NCBI GenBank assembly: GCA_964007475.1 | Contig: OZ023273.1 | Coordinates: 77,227,737-77,291,736 of the forward strand | Direction: 5' to 3' | Origin: Hybos culiciformis | Lineage: Eukaryota > Arthropoda > Insecta > Diptera > Hybotidae | DNA length: 64,000 nucleotides | Shown: piece after piece, positions 44,503 to 55,090 of the stretch | Layout of the letters: each line of letters opens with the position of its first letter | Numbering within the stretch: position 1 is the first letter of the stretch | The notes under the pieces: generated by a model | The model's database searches: none | Told to the model about the DNA's origin: nothing | The model's input: only the letters and a program-made list of their open reading frames with translations | Made by a program: the position numbers and the translations under genes

Positions 44503-47500
44503 AAGTGAGGGCGGCAGTAAGGGCTGAAGAGAGGTCGGAAGGGAGGGCGGAAGGGAGGGCGGAAGGGAGGGCGGAAGGGAGGGCGGAACGGAGTACAGAA
44601 GTTAGGGCGGAAGTTACGGCGGAAGTTAGGGCGGAAGTTAGGGCGGAAGTTAGGGCGGAAGTTAGGGCGGAAGTGAGGGCGGAAGTTAGGGCGGAAGTGA
44701 GGGCGGAAGTTAGGGCGGAAGTGAGGGCGGAAGTGAGGGAGGAAGTGAGGGTGGAAGTGAGGGCGGAAGTGAGGGCGGAAGTGAGGGCGGAAGTGAGGGC
44801 GGAAGTGAGGGCGGAAGTGAGGGCGGAAGTGAGGGCGGAAGTGAGGACGGAAGTGAGAACGGAAGTGAGGGCGGAAGTGAGGTTGGAAGTGAGGGCGGAA
44901 GTGAGGGCAGAAGTGAGGGCGGAAGTGAGGGCGGAAGTGAGGGCGGAAGGGAGGGCGGAAGGGAGGGCGGAAGGGAGGGCGGAACGGAGTACAGAAGTTA
45001 GGGCGGAAGTTAGGGCGGAAGTTAGGGCGGAAGTTAGGGCGGAAGTGAGGGAGGAAGTGAGGGTGGAAGTGAGGGCGGAAGTGAGGGCGGAAGTGAGGGC
45101 AGAAGTGAGGGCGGAAGTGAGGGCGGAAGTGAGGGCGGAAGTGAGGGTGGAAGTGAGGGCGGAAGTGAGGGCGGAAGTGAGGACGGAAGTGAGGTTGGAA
45201 GTGAGGGTGGAAGTGAGGGCGGAAGTGAGGGCGGAAGTGAGGGCAGAAGTGAGGACGGAAGTGAGGGCGGAAGTGAGGGCGGAAGTGAGGGAGGAAGTGA
45301 GGGTGGAAGTGAGGGCGGAAGTGAGGGCAGAAGTGGAGGCGGAAGTGAGGGCGGAAGTGAGGGCGGAACTGAGGGCGGAACTGAGGACGGAAGTGAGGGC
45401 GGAAGTGAGGTTGGAAGTGAGGGCGGAAGGGAGGGCGGAAGGGAAGGCGGAAGGGAAGGCGGAAGGGAGGGCGGAACGGAGGACAGAAGTTAGGGCGGAA
45501 GTTAGGGCGGAAGTGAGGGCGGAAGTTAGGGCGGAAGTGAGGGCGGAAGTTAGGGTGGAAGTGAGGGCGGAAGTGAGGGAGGAAGTGAGGGTGGAAGTGA
45601 GGGCGGAAGTGAGGGCGGAAGTGAGGGCGGAAGTGAGGACGGAAGTGAGGGCGGAAGTGAGGTTGGTAGTGAGGGCGGAAGTGAGGGCGGAAGTGAGGGC
45701 GGAAGTGAGGGCGGAAGTGAGGGCGGAAGTGAGGGCGGAAGTGAGGACGGAAGTGAGGGCGGAAGTGAGGTTGGTAGTGAGGGCGGAAGTGAGGGCGGAA
45801 GTGAGGGCGGAAGTGAGGGCGGAAGTGAGGGCGGAAGTGAGGGCGGAAGTGAGGGCGGAAGTGAGGGCGCAAGTGAGGGCGGAAGGGAGGGCGGAAGTGA
45901 GGGCGGAAGTGAGGGCGGAAGTGAGGGCGGAAGTGAGGGCGGAAGTGAGGACGGAAGTGAGGACGGAAGTGAGGACGGAAGTGAGGGCGGAAGTGAGGGC
46001 AGAAGTGAGGGCGGAAGTGAGGGCGGAAGTGAGGGCGGAAGTGAGGTCAGAAGTGAGGGCGGAAGTGAGGGCGGAAGTGAGGGCGGAAGTGAGGGCGGAA
46101 GTGAGGGCGGAAGTTAGGGCGGAAGTGAGGGCGGAAGTGAGGGCGGAAGTTAGGGCGGAAGTGAGGGCGGAAGTGAGGGCGGAAGTGAGGGCGGAAGTTA
46201 GGGCGGAAGTGAGGGCGGAAGTGAGGGCGGAAGTTAGGGCGGAAGTGAGGGCGGAAGTGAGGGCGGAAGTGAGGGCGGAAGTGAGGGCGGAAGTGAGGGC
46301 GGAAGTGAGGGCGGAAGTGAGGGCGGAAGTGAGGGCGGAAGTTAGGGCGGAAGTGAGGGCGGAAGTGAGGGCGGAAGTGAGGACGGAAGTGAGGACGGAA
46401 GTGAGGGCGGAAGTGAGGGCAGAAGTGAGGGCGGAAGTGAGGGCGGAAGTGAGGTCAGAAGTGAGGGCGGAAGTGAGGGCGGAAGTGAGGGCGGAAGTGA
46501 GGGCGGAAGTGAGGGCGGAAGTGAGGGCGGAAGTGAGGGCGGAAGTTAGGGCGGAAGTGAGGGCGGAAGTTAGGGCGGAAGTGAGGGCGGAAGTGAGGGC
46601 GGAAGTTAGGGCGGAAGTGAGGGCGGAAGTGAGGGCGGAAGTTAGGGCGGAAGTGAGGGCGGAAGTGAGGGCGGAAGTGAGGTCAGAAGTGAGGGCGGAA
46701 GTGAGGGCGGAAGTGAGGGCGGAAGTGAGGGCGGAAGTTAGGGCGGAAGTGAGGGCGGAAGTGAGGTTGGTAGTGAGGGCGGAAGTGAGGGCGGAAGTGA
46801 GGGCGGAAGTGAGGGCGGAAGTGAGGGCGGAAGTGAGGGCGGAAGTGAGGGCGGAAGTGAGGGCGCAAGTGAGGGCGGAAGGGAGGGCGGAAGTGAGGGC
46901 GGAAGTGAGGGCGGAAGTGAGGGCGGAAGTGAGGGCGGAAGTGAGGGCGGAAGTGAGGGCGGAAGTTAGGGCGGAAGTGAGGGCGGAAGTGAGGGCGGAA
47001 GTGAGGACGGAAGTGAGGACGGAAGTGAGGGCGGAAGTGAGGGCAGAAGTGAGGGCGGAAGTGAGGGCGGAAGTGAGGTCAGAAGTGAGGGCGGAAGTGA
47101 GGGCGGAAGTGAGGGCGGAAGTGAGGGCGGAAGTGAGGGCGGAAGTGAGGGCGGAAGTTAGGGCGGAAGTTAGGGCGGAAGTGAGGGCGGAAGTGAGGGC
47201 GGAAGTTAGGGCGGAAGTGAGGGCGGAAGTGAGGGCGGAAGTTAGGGCGGAAGTGAGGGCGGAAGTGAGGGCGGAAGTTAGGGCGGAAGTGAGGGCGGAA
47301 GTGAGGGCGGAAGTGAGGTCAGAAGTGAGGGCGGAAGTGAGGGCGGAAGTGAGGGCGGAAGTGAGGGCGGAAGTTAGGGCGGAAGTGAGGGCGGAAGTTA
47401 GGGCGGAAGTGAGGGCGGAAGTGAGGACGGAAGTGAGGGCGGAAGTGAGGGCAGAAGTGAGGGCGGAAGTGAGGGCGTAAGTGAGGGCGGAAGTGAGGGC

Positions 47501-49297
47501 GGAAGTGAGGGCGGAAGTGAGGTCAGAAGTGAGGGCAGAAGTGAGGGCGGAAGTGAGAGCGGAAATGAGGGCGGAAGTGAGGTCAGAAGTGAGGGCGGAA
47601 GTGAGGGCGGAAGTGAGGGCGGAAGTGAGGGCGGAAGTGAGGCCGGAAGTGAGGGCGGAAGTGAGGGCGGAAGTGAGGGCGGAAGTTAGGGCGGAAGTGA
47701 GGGCGGAAGTGAGGGCGGAAGTTAGGGCGGAAGTGAGGGCGGAAGTGAGGGCGGAAGTGAGGGCGGAAGTGAGGGCGGAAGTGAGGGCGGAAGTGAGGGC
47801 GGAAGTTAGGGCGGAAGTGAGGGCGGAAGTGAGGGCGGAAGTGAGGGCGGAAGTGAGGGCGGAAGTGAGGGCGGAAGTGAGGGCGGAAGTTAGGGCGGAA
47901 GTGAGGGCGGAAGTGAGGACGGAAGTGAGGACGGAAGTTAGGGCGGAAGTGAGGGCGAAAGTGAGGGCGGAAGTGAGGGCGGAAGTTAGGGCGGAAGTGA
48001 GGGCGGAAGTGAGGTCAGAAGTGAGGGCGGAAGTGAGGGCGGAAGTAAGGGCGGAAGTGAGGGCGGAAGTGAGGGCGGAAGTTAGGGCGGAAGTTAGGGC
48101 GGAAGTGAGGGCGGAAGTGAGGGCGGAAGTGAGGGCGGAAGTGAGGGCGGAAGTGAGGGCGGAAGTGAGGGCGGAAGTGAGGACGGAAGTGAGGGCGGAA
48201 GTGAGGGCAGAAGTGAGGGCGGAAGTGAGGGCGGAAGTGAGGGCGGAAGTGAGGGCGGAAGTGAGGGCGGAAGTTAGGGCGGAAGTGAGGGCGGAAGTGA
48301 GGGCGGAAGTTAGGGCGGAAGTGAGGGCGGAAGTGAGGGCGGAAGTGAGGGCGGAAGTGAGGGCGGAAGTGAGGGCGGAAGTTAGGGCGGAAGTGAGGGC
48401 GGAAGTGAGGGCGGAAGTGAGGGCGGAAGTGAGGGCGGAAGTGAGGGCGGAAGTGAGGTCAGAAGTGAGGGCGGAAGTGAGGGCGGAAGTGAGGGCGGAA
48501 GTGAGGGCGGAAGTTAGGGCGGAAGTGAGGGCGGAAGTGAGGGCGGAAGTGAGGGCGGAAGTTAGGGCGGAAGTGAGGGCGGAAGTGAGGACGGAAGTGA
48601 GGACGGAAGTGAGGGCGGAAGTGAGGGCAGAAGTGAGGGCGGAAGTGAGGGCGGAATTGAGGGCGGAAGTGAGGGCGGAAGTGAGGTCAGAAGTGAGGGC
48701 GGAAGTGAGGGCGGAAGTGAGGGCGGAAGTGAGGGCGGAAGTGAGGGCGGAAGTGAGGGCGGAAGTGAGGGCGGAAGTGAGGGCGGAAGTGAGGGCGGAA
48801 GTGAGGGCGGAAGTTAGGCGGAAGTTAGGGCGGAAGTGAGGGCGGAAGTGAGGGCGGAAGTGAGGGCGGAAGTTAGGGCGGAAGTGAGGGCGGAAGTGAG
48901 GGCGGAAGTGAGGGCGGAAGTGAGGGCGGAAATGAGGGCGGAAGTGCGGGCGGAAGTGAGGGCGGAAGTGAGGGCAGAAGTGAGGGCGGAAGTGAGGGCG
49001 GAAGTGAGGGCGGAAGTAAGGGCAGAAGTGAGGGCGGAAGTGAGGGCGGAAGTGATGGTGGAAGTGAGTGCGGAAGTGAGGGCGGAAGTGAGAGTGGAAG
49101 TGAGGGCGGAAGTGAGGGCAGAAGTGAGGGCGGAAGTGAGGGCGGGAGTGAGGGCGAAAGTGAGGGCGGAAGTGAGGGCGGAAGTGAGGACGAAAGTGAG
49201 GGCGAAGGGAGGGCGGAAGTGAGGGCGGAAGTGAGGGTGGAAGTGAGGGTGGAAGTGAGGGCGGAAGTGAGGGCGAAAGTGAGGGCGGAGGTGAGGA
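44503..49297. repeat. 12-bp minisatellite array 2 (GGGCGGAAGTGA), about 400 units
   Basis: Unit GGGCGGAAGTGA with variants GGGCGGAAGTTA, GGACGGAAGTGA, GGTCAGAAGTGA and GGGCAGAAGTGA; the left end also has AGGGAGGGCGGA units. Marker pairs 996 bp apart (83 units: 45769 with 46765, and 45867 with 46863) show segmental copying within the array. ORFs of up to 1636 codons across it (TSAL, RAEV or RPHF repeats) are artefacts of a 12-bp period without stops. Confidence 0.96.
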
Positions 49298-49809
49298 TGT
49301 TGTACCTTTTGGTACTATTATACTTACCGTCATTCCTGTGTACAACTGTACACACATGTTTTGAATTTAAGTACAATGTTGTACTTTGAATTCTTTGGAA
49401 ATCTGTTAGCAGTAAAAACTGCACTTTAAAATCAATTTGTTAACAACAAAATATGTTTATCTAAACATATTTTGTTGTCTTGATCAACGTGACCACCTAG
49501 CACTTTAATGGTTTGCACATGTCGCATGTACTCACCAATACGGAACCAATTTACTCTCTTATTCTAAATACTTACCATAAAACACCTACACTAATTATAT
49601 TCTAAATACTTACCATATTCTAAATACTTACTACAATCACTTTCACTATGTGCAATCAATACTTACCATAAAATTAAATACTAACAAAGAATTATTATTA
49701 TAAATATTGTCAAAATTATTTAAAATCAATCATTATAATTTAATCAGTTAAAATAAAAAGTCTTGATGTAAAAGTTCAAACAAGGCATTTTAATTTCTTT
49801 CTTATTACA
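49298..49809 (+). repeat. 5' LTR, 512 bp
   Basis: Starts TGTTGTACCTTTTGGTACTA and ends TTCTTTCTTATTACA. Contains an AAAATATGTTTATCTAAACA inverted motif near 49450-49475 and several TCTAAATACTTACCAT repeats (49562-49630). Matches 53990-54501. Confidence 0.95.
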
Positions 49810-49823
49810 TGGCGATCCTGCCA
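49810..49823 (+). other. Primer binding site, tRNA-Arg(ACG) type
   Basis: TGGCGATCCTGCCA directly follows the LTR and is complementary to the 3' end of the insect tRNA-Arg(ACG) as I recall it (14 bases). The use of tRNA-Arg is known for mdg1/412-type gypsy elements, although those use a different isoacceptor. Confidence 0.8.
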
Positions 49824-51666
49824 AAACATAGTCAAAGTATTGTTGTAAGTTTTTTTTAATTTTTGAAATATTTTTTTATTAAAAATGAAAAAAAAAAAAA
49901 AAAGTGATGTGATGTGAAATTAAAAAAAAAAATTTAATAATAATTAATAATAAAAATTATAAAAATAATAAAAATCTTTATATACTAATAAAAATAATTA
50001 TAAAAAAAAAAAATTTTTTTTTTGATTCTTGGTCACAAGAGTTCTTAATGAGAACTATCAAGTCGTCTCTCAACGGAGATGAGTCTACGACCAGCAAGAG
50101 TTCTTTTTTAGGAAGAACTACAAGTTTTCTCCTAACAGAGAAAAATTTTCTTATAACAAATAAACTAAAATTAATCTTTATACTAAAATACAATATACCT
50201 AAACCTAAACAAAAAAAAAGGAGGACAAATCCAAATCTATTTATATACCTAGTTTGCGAAAACCTACAAAAAAAAAAATATTATGATAAAATTTCTTTTT
50301 ACCATATGAACAAAAAAAAATAAATAAAATAAAACCTTGAACCTCAAGAACCTAAAAGAAAAACATTCGAACAAAAACAACAATTATAATTTTTTTGGTG
50401 ATAAGAATTGCATTATTCATAATATAAAAATTTTGAAAACGAAAAAAAATACTACATAAATAATAGCACCTTCATTAAAATTAAAATTATAAAAAAAAAA
50501 CATATAATTGCATTATGCCATAATATAAAAAATTTTATGACAAAAAAAAAAACAAGATATATATGAAAACGATGGAAAAACAATCAAAAACAAATTATGA
50601 CAAAAACCAATTATATAAAATTATGACAATAAAATAAAAATAACTAACAAGAATATTTTTAAAATATAATCAATACTTATATTAAAATAATGAAAAATTA
50701 ATTAAAAAAAATATTATTTACAATAAGAAAAAATTTAAGAAAGGTAACAACATTTATGAAAAAAAAATAACAACGCAAAAAAAAAGAAATTATGAAAATC
50801 CAAACTATAACCGAAAGAAAACCAGAAGAATCAAAAAAGAACCACAAGAAGCAACGTGAATATCAGTAGCAAGAGGCATCGTAAAAATCAGCGACAGCAA
50901 CATCATCAACACCATCAACATCATTAACATCATTATTAAAATTTATGTTAAAAAAAAAAAAATAAATAAATATGTAAAAATAGTAAGCAAATATTGTAAT
51001 AAACATATAAGAATATTTGAAAAAAAATATAGATGTAAGAATATTTGAAAATAATATAAATAGAAAAATTTCAATTAAAAATTTATAAACATATATACAG
51101 CGAAATAATTCATTTTCTTAAATACAAAAAAAAACTGATCTCGACAAAAAGAAAAAAATATTTTAAATAAAATAAAGATGAAAAATATACCTACATAATA
51201 ATTTTTCGTCATACCTACGAAAAAAAAAGAAACATGATCCATATGCACATATAAGAAAAGTGCATTATTCCAAATATAACAAAAAAAAAAATAAAAGCAT
51301 TGACCGATACTTTTTTTTTCCTTATAAACGAAAAAGTCAGTGAATATTTTTTTTAAACATACAATAAAATTATGACATAATTAATAAGTACAGATAAATA
51401 TTATATTAACATGCAAAATTCATAAAACAAATTAAAAAATATATATAATTCAAATTATTTTGGAATTTTTTTAATTATTTTTTTTAATATTAATTACAAC
51501 ATTACAACGAATTTTCTCATTATTTCCAAATTTTACTCTTATTCTCATAAATTCTAAATCATCTTGAACAAAAATTTGACCATACTCGTTTACTATATAA
51601 TATTTTTGTAAGCCCGTATAACAACTTTAATTTTTTTTAATATACTAATCTATTAATTTTAAAAAA
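49824..51666 (+). other. Long A-rich leader of the LTR retrotransposon
   Basis: 1.84 kb without a convincing ORF. Four consecutive small hairpins occupy 50040-50144. Words like AATTGCATTAT..CATAATATAAAAA recur near 50406 and 50508. The 91-codon ORF at 50048-50323 runs through the hairpins and A-runs and is probably not translated. Confidence 0.6.
50040..50144 (+). promoter_or_regulatory. Cluster of four hairpins in the retrotransposon leader
   Basis: Stems: AGTTCT/AGAACT (50040-50056), CGTCTC/GAGATG with one G-U pair (50064-50081), AGTTCTT/AAGAACT (50099-50119) and TTTTCTC/GAGAAAA (50125-50144). Loops are 5-7 bases. The position, about 220-320 bases after the primer site, is where LTR elements keep packaging/dimerisation structures. 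Function is inferred. Confidence 0.55.
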
Positions 51667-53301
51667 ATGATACGTAAAGCACAATTTACACCAATTATTT
51701 CTTTAATTATTTTTCATTTAATATTCCTTGCTTTATTCAACTACAACGACGTAAGGAACATAATATATTTATTATTGACCATATTATTTTTTATATTAAA
51801 ACCTTACAAAGCATATGAAAAAACAAAATTTTTCTCACACAACGACCAACAACATAATGACAGTCAAACCTTAAAATCTCACGAATTCCTCATCTTTGCT
51901 TCAAAATTAATTCCAATTTTTAACGGAACCCATTTTAACCTAATCTCATTCATCGACTCAATAGACCTTGTAAATCATTTCGTCGGTCCAAATTCAAGCC
52001 TTTTGGTATCCTTAATTAAATCTAAAATCCAAGGTAAACATAGATACTTAATTACAGACGAAAATACAGTAGAAGAAATAGTAAACAGACTTAAATCTCA
52101 AATAAAAAAAGAATCGACTGACCTCATTAGAGCCAAACTTTTAAGCTTTGGACGGGATGGAAAATGTCCAATCAAATACACAGATGAACTTTCGGAGCTT
52201 GCTAAAGACCTTCAGTACGCATACATTTCTGACGGCATACCCGCCAAAAATGCACTACAACTTTCCATACAAACACTAATTGAATCAATAATTCTACATA
52301 ATCCCAATAAATATATTGAACTAATAATGTTAGCAGGCAATTTTAATACTATTGACGAAATAATGACTAAAATTCTCAAGTTTAGTGACAATATCGATGT
52401 AAACAACAAATTTATACAATATACTAATCAATGCAATTACGGTCAAAATACTAACAATATACATTTTAATAAAAATATGCAAAACCTTAACAACAATTAT
52501 CCTAACAAGAGTCAAAAATTTTCCAAAAACTTAAAACGTAGTGATCTGAATCATACTTATCAAAGACTCAAAAAAGATATGACAGGTATAAACCTAGTCA
52601 CTACTGGACCCGATAACTCACTGATTAATCAGACTCAAAATTTAAAGCAAACTGATCGGTATCAGAATTATAAAAAACTCAAATCAGATACGACAGGTAA
52701 TATCCTAGTCAATACTGGAGCCAATAATATATCACCGATAAATCAGAAATGCGTACGTAAAAATATGAAAATATATGAATACAATGAAATACGAAAAATT
52801 AAAAATATTGTTCGCTTAATTTGCAATTTAGATAAATCTAAATTGATCATAAAATACAAAAAAAATATATTAACTAGCATAGATCTAAAAAATTATTACA
52901 TTGCTAAAGGAATGCTTGATTTCGATCAATTGCTTCCTAGGATAGAAAAAGAGGCCAGCAAACAAAATATAAATGAAATACAAATATCGAAATACGACGA
53001 TCTATTTAATATTATAGAAATTCATGAATTTAAAAATATCGCGAACTTAAAACTTAAAAAGTTAAAAATTATATTAGCACCAAATCTTATAAAAATAAAT
53101 AATCATGTTGATAAACGGAAAATTATTGAAAAATTACATGTAGACTCTATTACAAGCGATCACGCAGGTACATCTAAACTACTTAGAAAAATAAAAGAAA
53201 CATATATATGGAAAAATATGACCAAAGATATTAATGAATTTTTAAAAAATTGTACACATTGTCGACAAAGAACAAAAGAAAAAAAATCTACTAAAATCTA
53301 A
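51667..53301 (+). CDS. Gag-like protein fused to an integrase zinc-binding domain
   Basis: The 544-residue product starts with a hydrophobic segment (residues about 10-45), then a gypsy-type capsid-like region (residues about 70-255: IPIFNGTHFNLISFIDSIDL, SLIKSKIQGKHRYLI, TVEEIVNRLKSQI). Two imperfect repeats of about 35 residues follow (residues about 290-365, each with a TTGINLV- or TGNILV-like core). The C-terminus (about 480-540) has the HHCC integrase zinc domain: HVDSITSDHAG and CTHCRQR with YIWKNM between. Protease, RT and RNase H normally lie between these parts and are missing, so the ORF looks like an in-frame internal deletion. It could still bind element RNA; replication would need enzymes from a relative. 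Confidence 0.8.
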   Translation: MIRKAQFTPIISLIIFHLIFLALFNYNDVRNIIYLLLTILFFILKPYKAYEKTKFFSHNDQQHNDSQTLKSHEFLIFASKLIPIFNGTHFNLISFIDSIDLVNHFVGPNSSLLVSLIKSKIQGKHRYLITDENTVEEIVNRLKSQIKKESTDLIRAKLLSFGRDGKCPIKYTDELSELAKDLQYAYISDGIPAKNALQLSIQTLIESIILHNPNKYIELIMLAGNFNTIDEIMTKILKFSDNIDVNNKFIQYTNQCNYGQNTNNIHFNKNMQNLNNNYPNKSQKFSKNLKRSDLNHTYQRLKKDMTGINLVTTGPDNSLINQTQNLKQTDRYQNYKKLKSDTTGNILVNTGANNISPINQKCVRKNMKIYEYNEIRKIKNIVRLICNLDKSKLIIKYKKNILTSIDLKNYYIAKGMLDFDQLLPRIEKEASKQNINEIQISKYDDLFNIIEIHEFKNIANLKLKKLKIILAPNLIKINNHVDKRKIIEKLHVDSITSDHAGTSKLLRKIKETYIWKNMTKDINEFLKNCTHCRQRTKEKKSTKI

Positions 53302-53989
53302 TTAACTTATTGAGAAAGAAACATTTTAAACATATTATAAAAATTTTATGCATAAAAAAAAAATAGATAAAATGAAAAATAAAATATAATTAAAATATAT
53401 TTTTAATAATAAAACAAAATTTTTAGTCAAGAAATGAATCGATTCATGTAACATATTAATTTAAAAATTTTATATTAATGTTAATGTATAAGAATTAAAA
53501 TAAAACTATTTTAAAAATTATATATATAAATAAATAAAAAGGATTATTATACTTTTATACTTATATAAATATGTAAAAAAAACATTATCACTTACAAACT
53601 TTTTTTTAATATAAACAAATTATAATTAACTCTAAATAATTTTTTTTTTATGTAAAATTTTTTTTATGCTTACTACTAAATAATAAGTTTTAAAATAAAA
53701 AAAAAAAAAAATTGTAAAATATAAAAAAAAAAATTTGAAAAAACAAAACAAACTCAAAATTATGTCAAGTTTAAAACGAATAAAATACTATTTTTTTTAA
53801 GAAAAAAAAAAAAAACAAAATTATATTTACTAATTATATTAATTCAATTTCTTTTTCAATATTTTTGCTAACTTCACATCTTTTGTTATTAACTAGTTAG
53901 TTTCCTTTTATCTCATAGTATTCAGCAATTGCTTTCTTTTAAGAAACCCTAGGGAATGTCCCACAGGACATTCTTTTTCAGGGGGAAGG
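53302..53989 (+). other. 3' untranslated region and polypurine tract
   Basis: A/T-rich sequence without ORFs, ending in AGGGGGAAGG (53980-53989) immediately before the 3' LTR. This is a purine run suited to prime plus-strand synthesis. Confidence 0.7.
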
Positions 53990-54501
53990 TGTTGTACCTT
54001 TTGGTACTATTATACTTACCGTCATTCCTGTGTACAACTGTACACACATGTTTTGAATTTAAGTACAATGTTGTACTTTGAATTCTTTGGAAATCTGTTA
54101 GCAGTAAAAACTGCACTTTAAAATCAATTTGTTAACAACAAAATATGTTTATCTAAACATATGTTGTTGTCTTGATCAACGTGACCACCTAGCACTTTAA
54201 TGGTTTGCACATGTCGCATGTACTCACCAATACGGAACCAATTTACTCTCTTATTCTAAATACTTACCATAAAACACCTACACTAATTATATTCTAAATA
54301 CTTACCATATTCTAAATACTTACTACAATCACTTTCACTATGTGCAATCAATACTTACCATAAAATTAAATACTAACAAAGAATTATTATTATAAATATT
54401 GTCAAAATTATTTAAAATCAATCATTATAATTTAATCAGTTAAAATAAAAAGTCTTGATGTAAAAGTTCAAACAAGGCATTTTAATTTCTTTCTTATTAC
54501 A
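53990..54501 (+). repeat. 3' LTR, 512 bp
   Basis: Same length and ends as the 5' LTR; the only difference noticed is G at 54163. The 12-bp array resumes at 54502. Confidence 0.95.
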
Positions 54502-54915
54502 AGGGCGGAAGTGAGGGCGGAAGTGAGGGCGGAAGTGAGGGCGGAAGTGAGGGCGGAAGTGAGGGCGGAAGTGAGGGCGGAAGTGAGAGCGGAAGTGATG
54601 GCGGAAGTGAAAGCGGAAGTGAGGGCGGAAGTGAGGGCGGAAGTGAGGGCGGAAGTGAGGGCGGAAGTGAGGGCAGAAGTGAGGGCGGAAGTGAGGGCGG
54701 AAGTGAGGGCGGAAGTGAGGGCGGAAGTGAGGGCGGAAGTGAGGGCGGAAGTGAGGGCGGAAGTGAGGGCGGAAGCGAGGATGGTAGTGAGGGCGGAAAT
54801 CAGGGCGGAAATCAGGACGGAAGTGAGGGCGGAAGAGAGGTTGGTAGTTAGGGCAGAAGTGAGGGCGGAAGTGAGGGCGGAAGTGAGGGCGGAAGTGAGG
54901 GCGGAAGTGAGGGTG
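54502..54915. repeat. 12-bp minisatellite, continuation of array 2, about 34 units
   Basis: GGGCGGAAGTGA units resume directly after the LTR, with more diverged units (AAGCGGAAGTGA, GAGGATGGTAGT) toward the right end. Confidence 0.95.
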
Positions 54916-55085
54916 GAATTACCTGACCAAAAATTTTGGAGAGGGAGCTATGGTTAGGGTCTTCCCTGCTTAAAATATGCAAAAAAATGTTTTTTAAATA
55001 GGTAGCGCCGGTGAAATAAAGATTACCTGCACAAAAGTTTTGGGTAGCTAGCTACTTCTAGAGTCGTCCTGGCTCAAAATATAAA
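54916..55085. repeat. 106-bp-type repeats between array and hairpin
   Basis: One and a half units with ACCTGACCAAAAATTTTGG, GGTTAGGGTCTTCCCTGCTT and GGTGAAATAAAGATTACCTG, related to 44250-44490 and 23675-23935. This segment is absent next to the hairpin in copy 1. Confidence 0.75.
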
Positions 55086-55090
55086 AAAAA

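Larger units (their letters stand above)
49298..54501 (+). mobile_element. Young non-autonomous LTR retrotransposon (Ty3/gypsy-like), 5204 bp
   Basis: Two 512-bp LTRs beginning TGTTGTACC and ending TTATTACA flank a leader with a tRNA-Arg primer site, one 544-codon ORF and a purine tract. It lies inside the 12-bp array, which continues on both sides. The LTRs differ at one position I found (49471 T, 54163 G). Protease, RT and RNase H are absent. Flanks AGGA and AGGG are compatible with an imperfect 4-bp target duplication in repetitive DNA, but are not proof. Confidence 0.92.

Noticed and set aside
44447..49357. A 1636-codon ORF and others of 991, 489 and 452 codons across the 12-bp array (TSAL, RAEV, RPHF repeats)
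   Set aside because: A 12-bp unit without stops gives open frames on both strands. They follow the array edges exactly and have no promoter, domain or codon signature.
49298..49809. A perfect target-site duplication of the young LTR element
   Set aside because: Flanks are AGGA and AGGG; in a 12-bp repeat such similarity is expected by chance, so it is not claimed as proof.
50048..50323. 91-codon ORF in the LTR retrotransposon leader
   Set aside because: It overlaps the hairpin cluster and ends in K/N-rich A-runs; no domain.
52212..52515. Minus-strand ORFs of 61-65 codons
   Set aside because: Antisense to the Gag-zinc fusion ORF.
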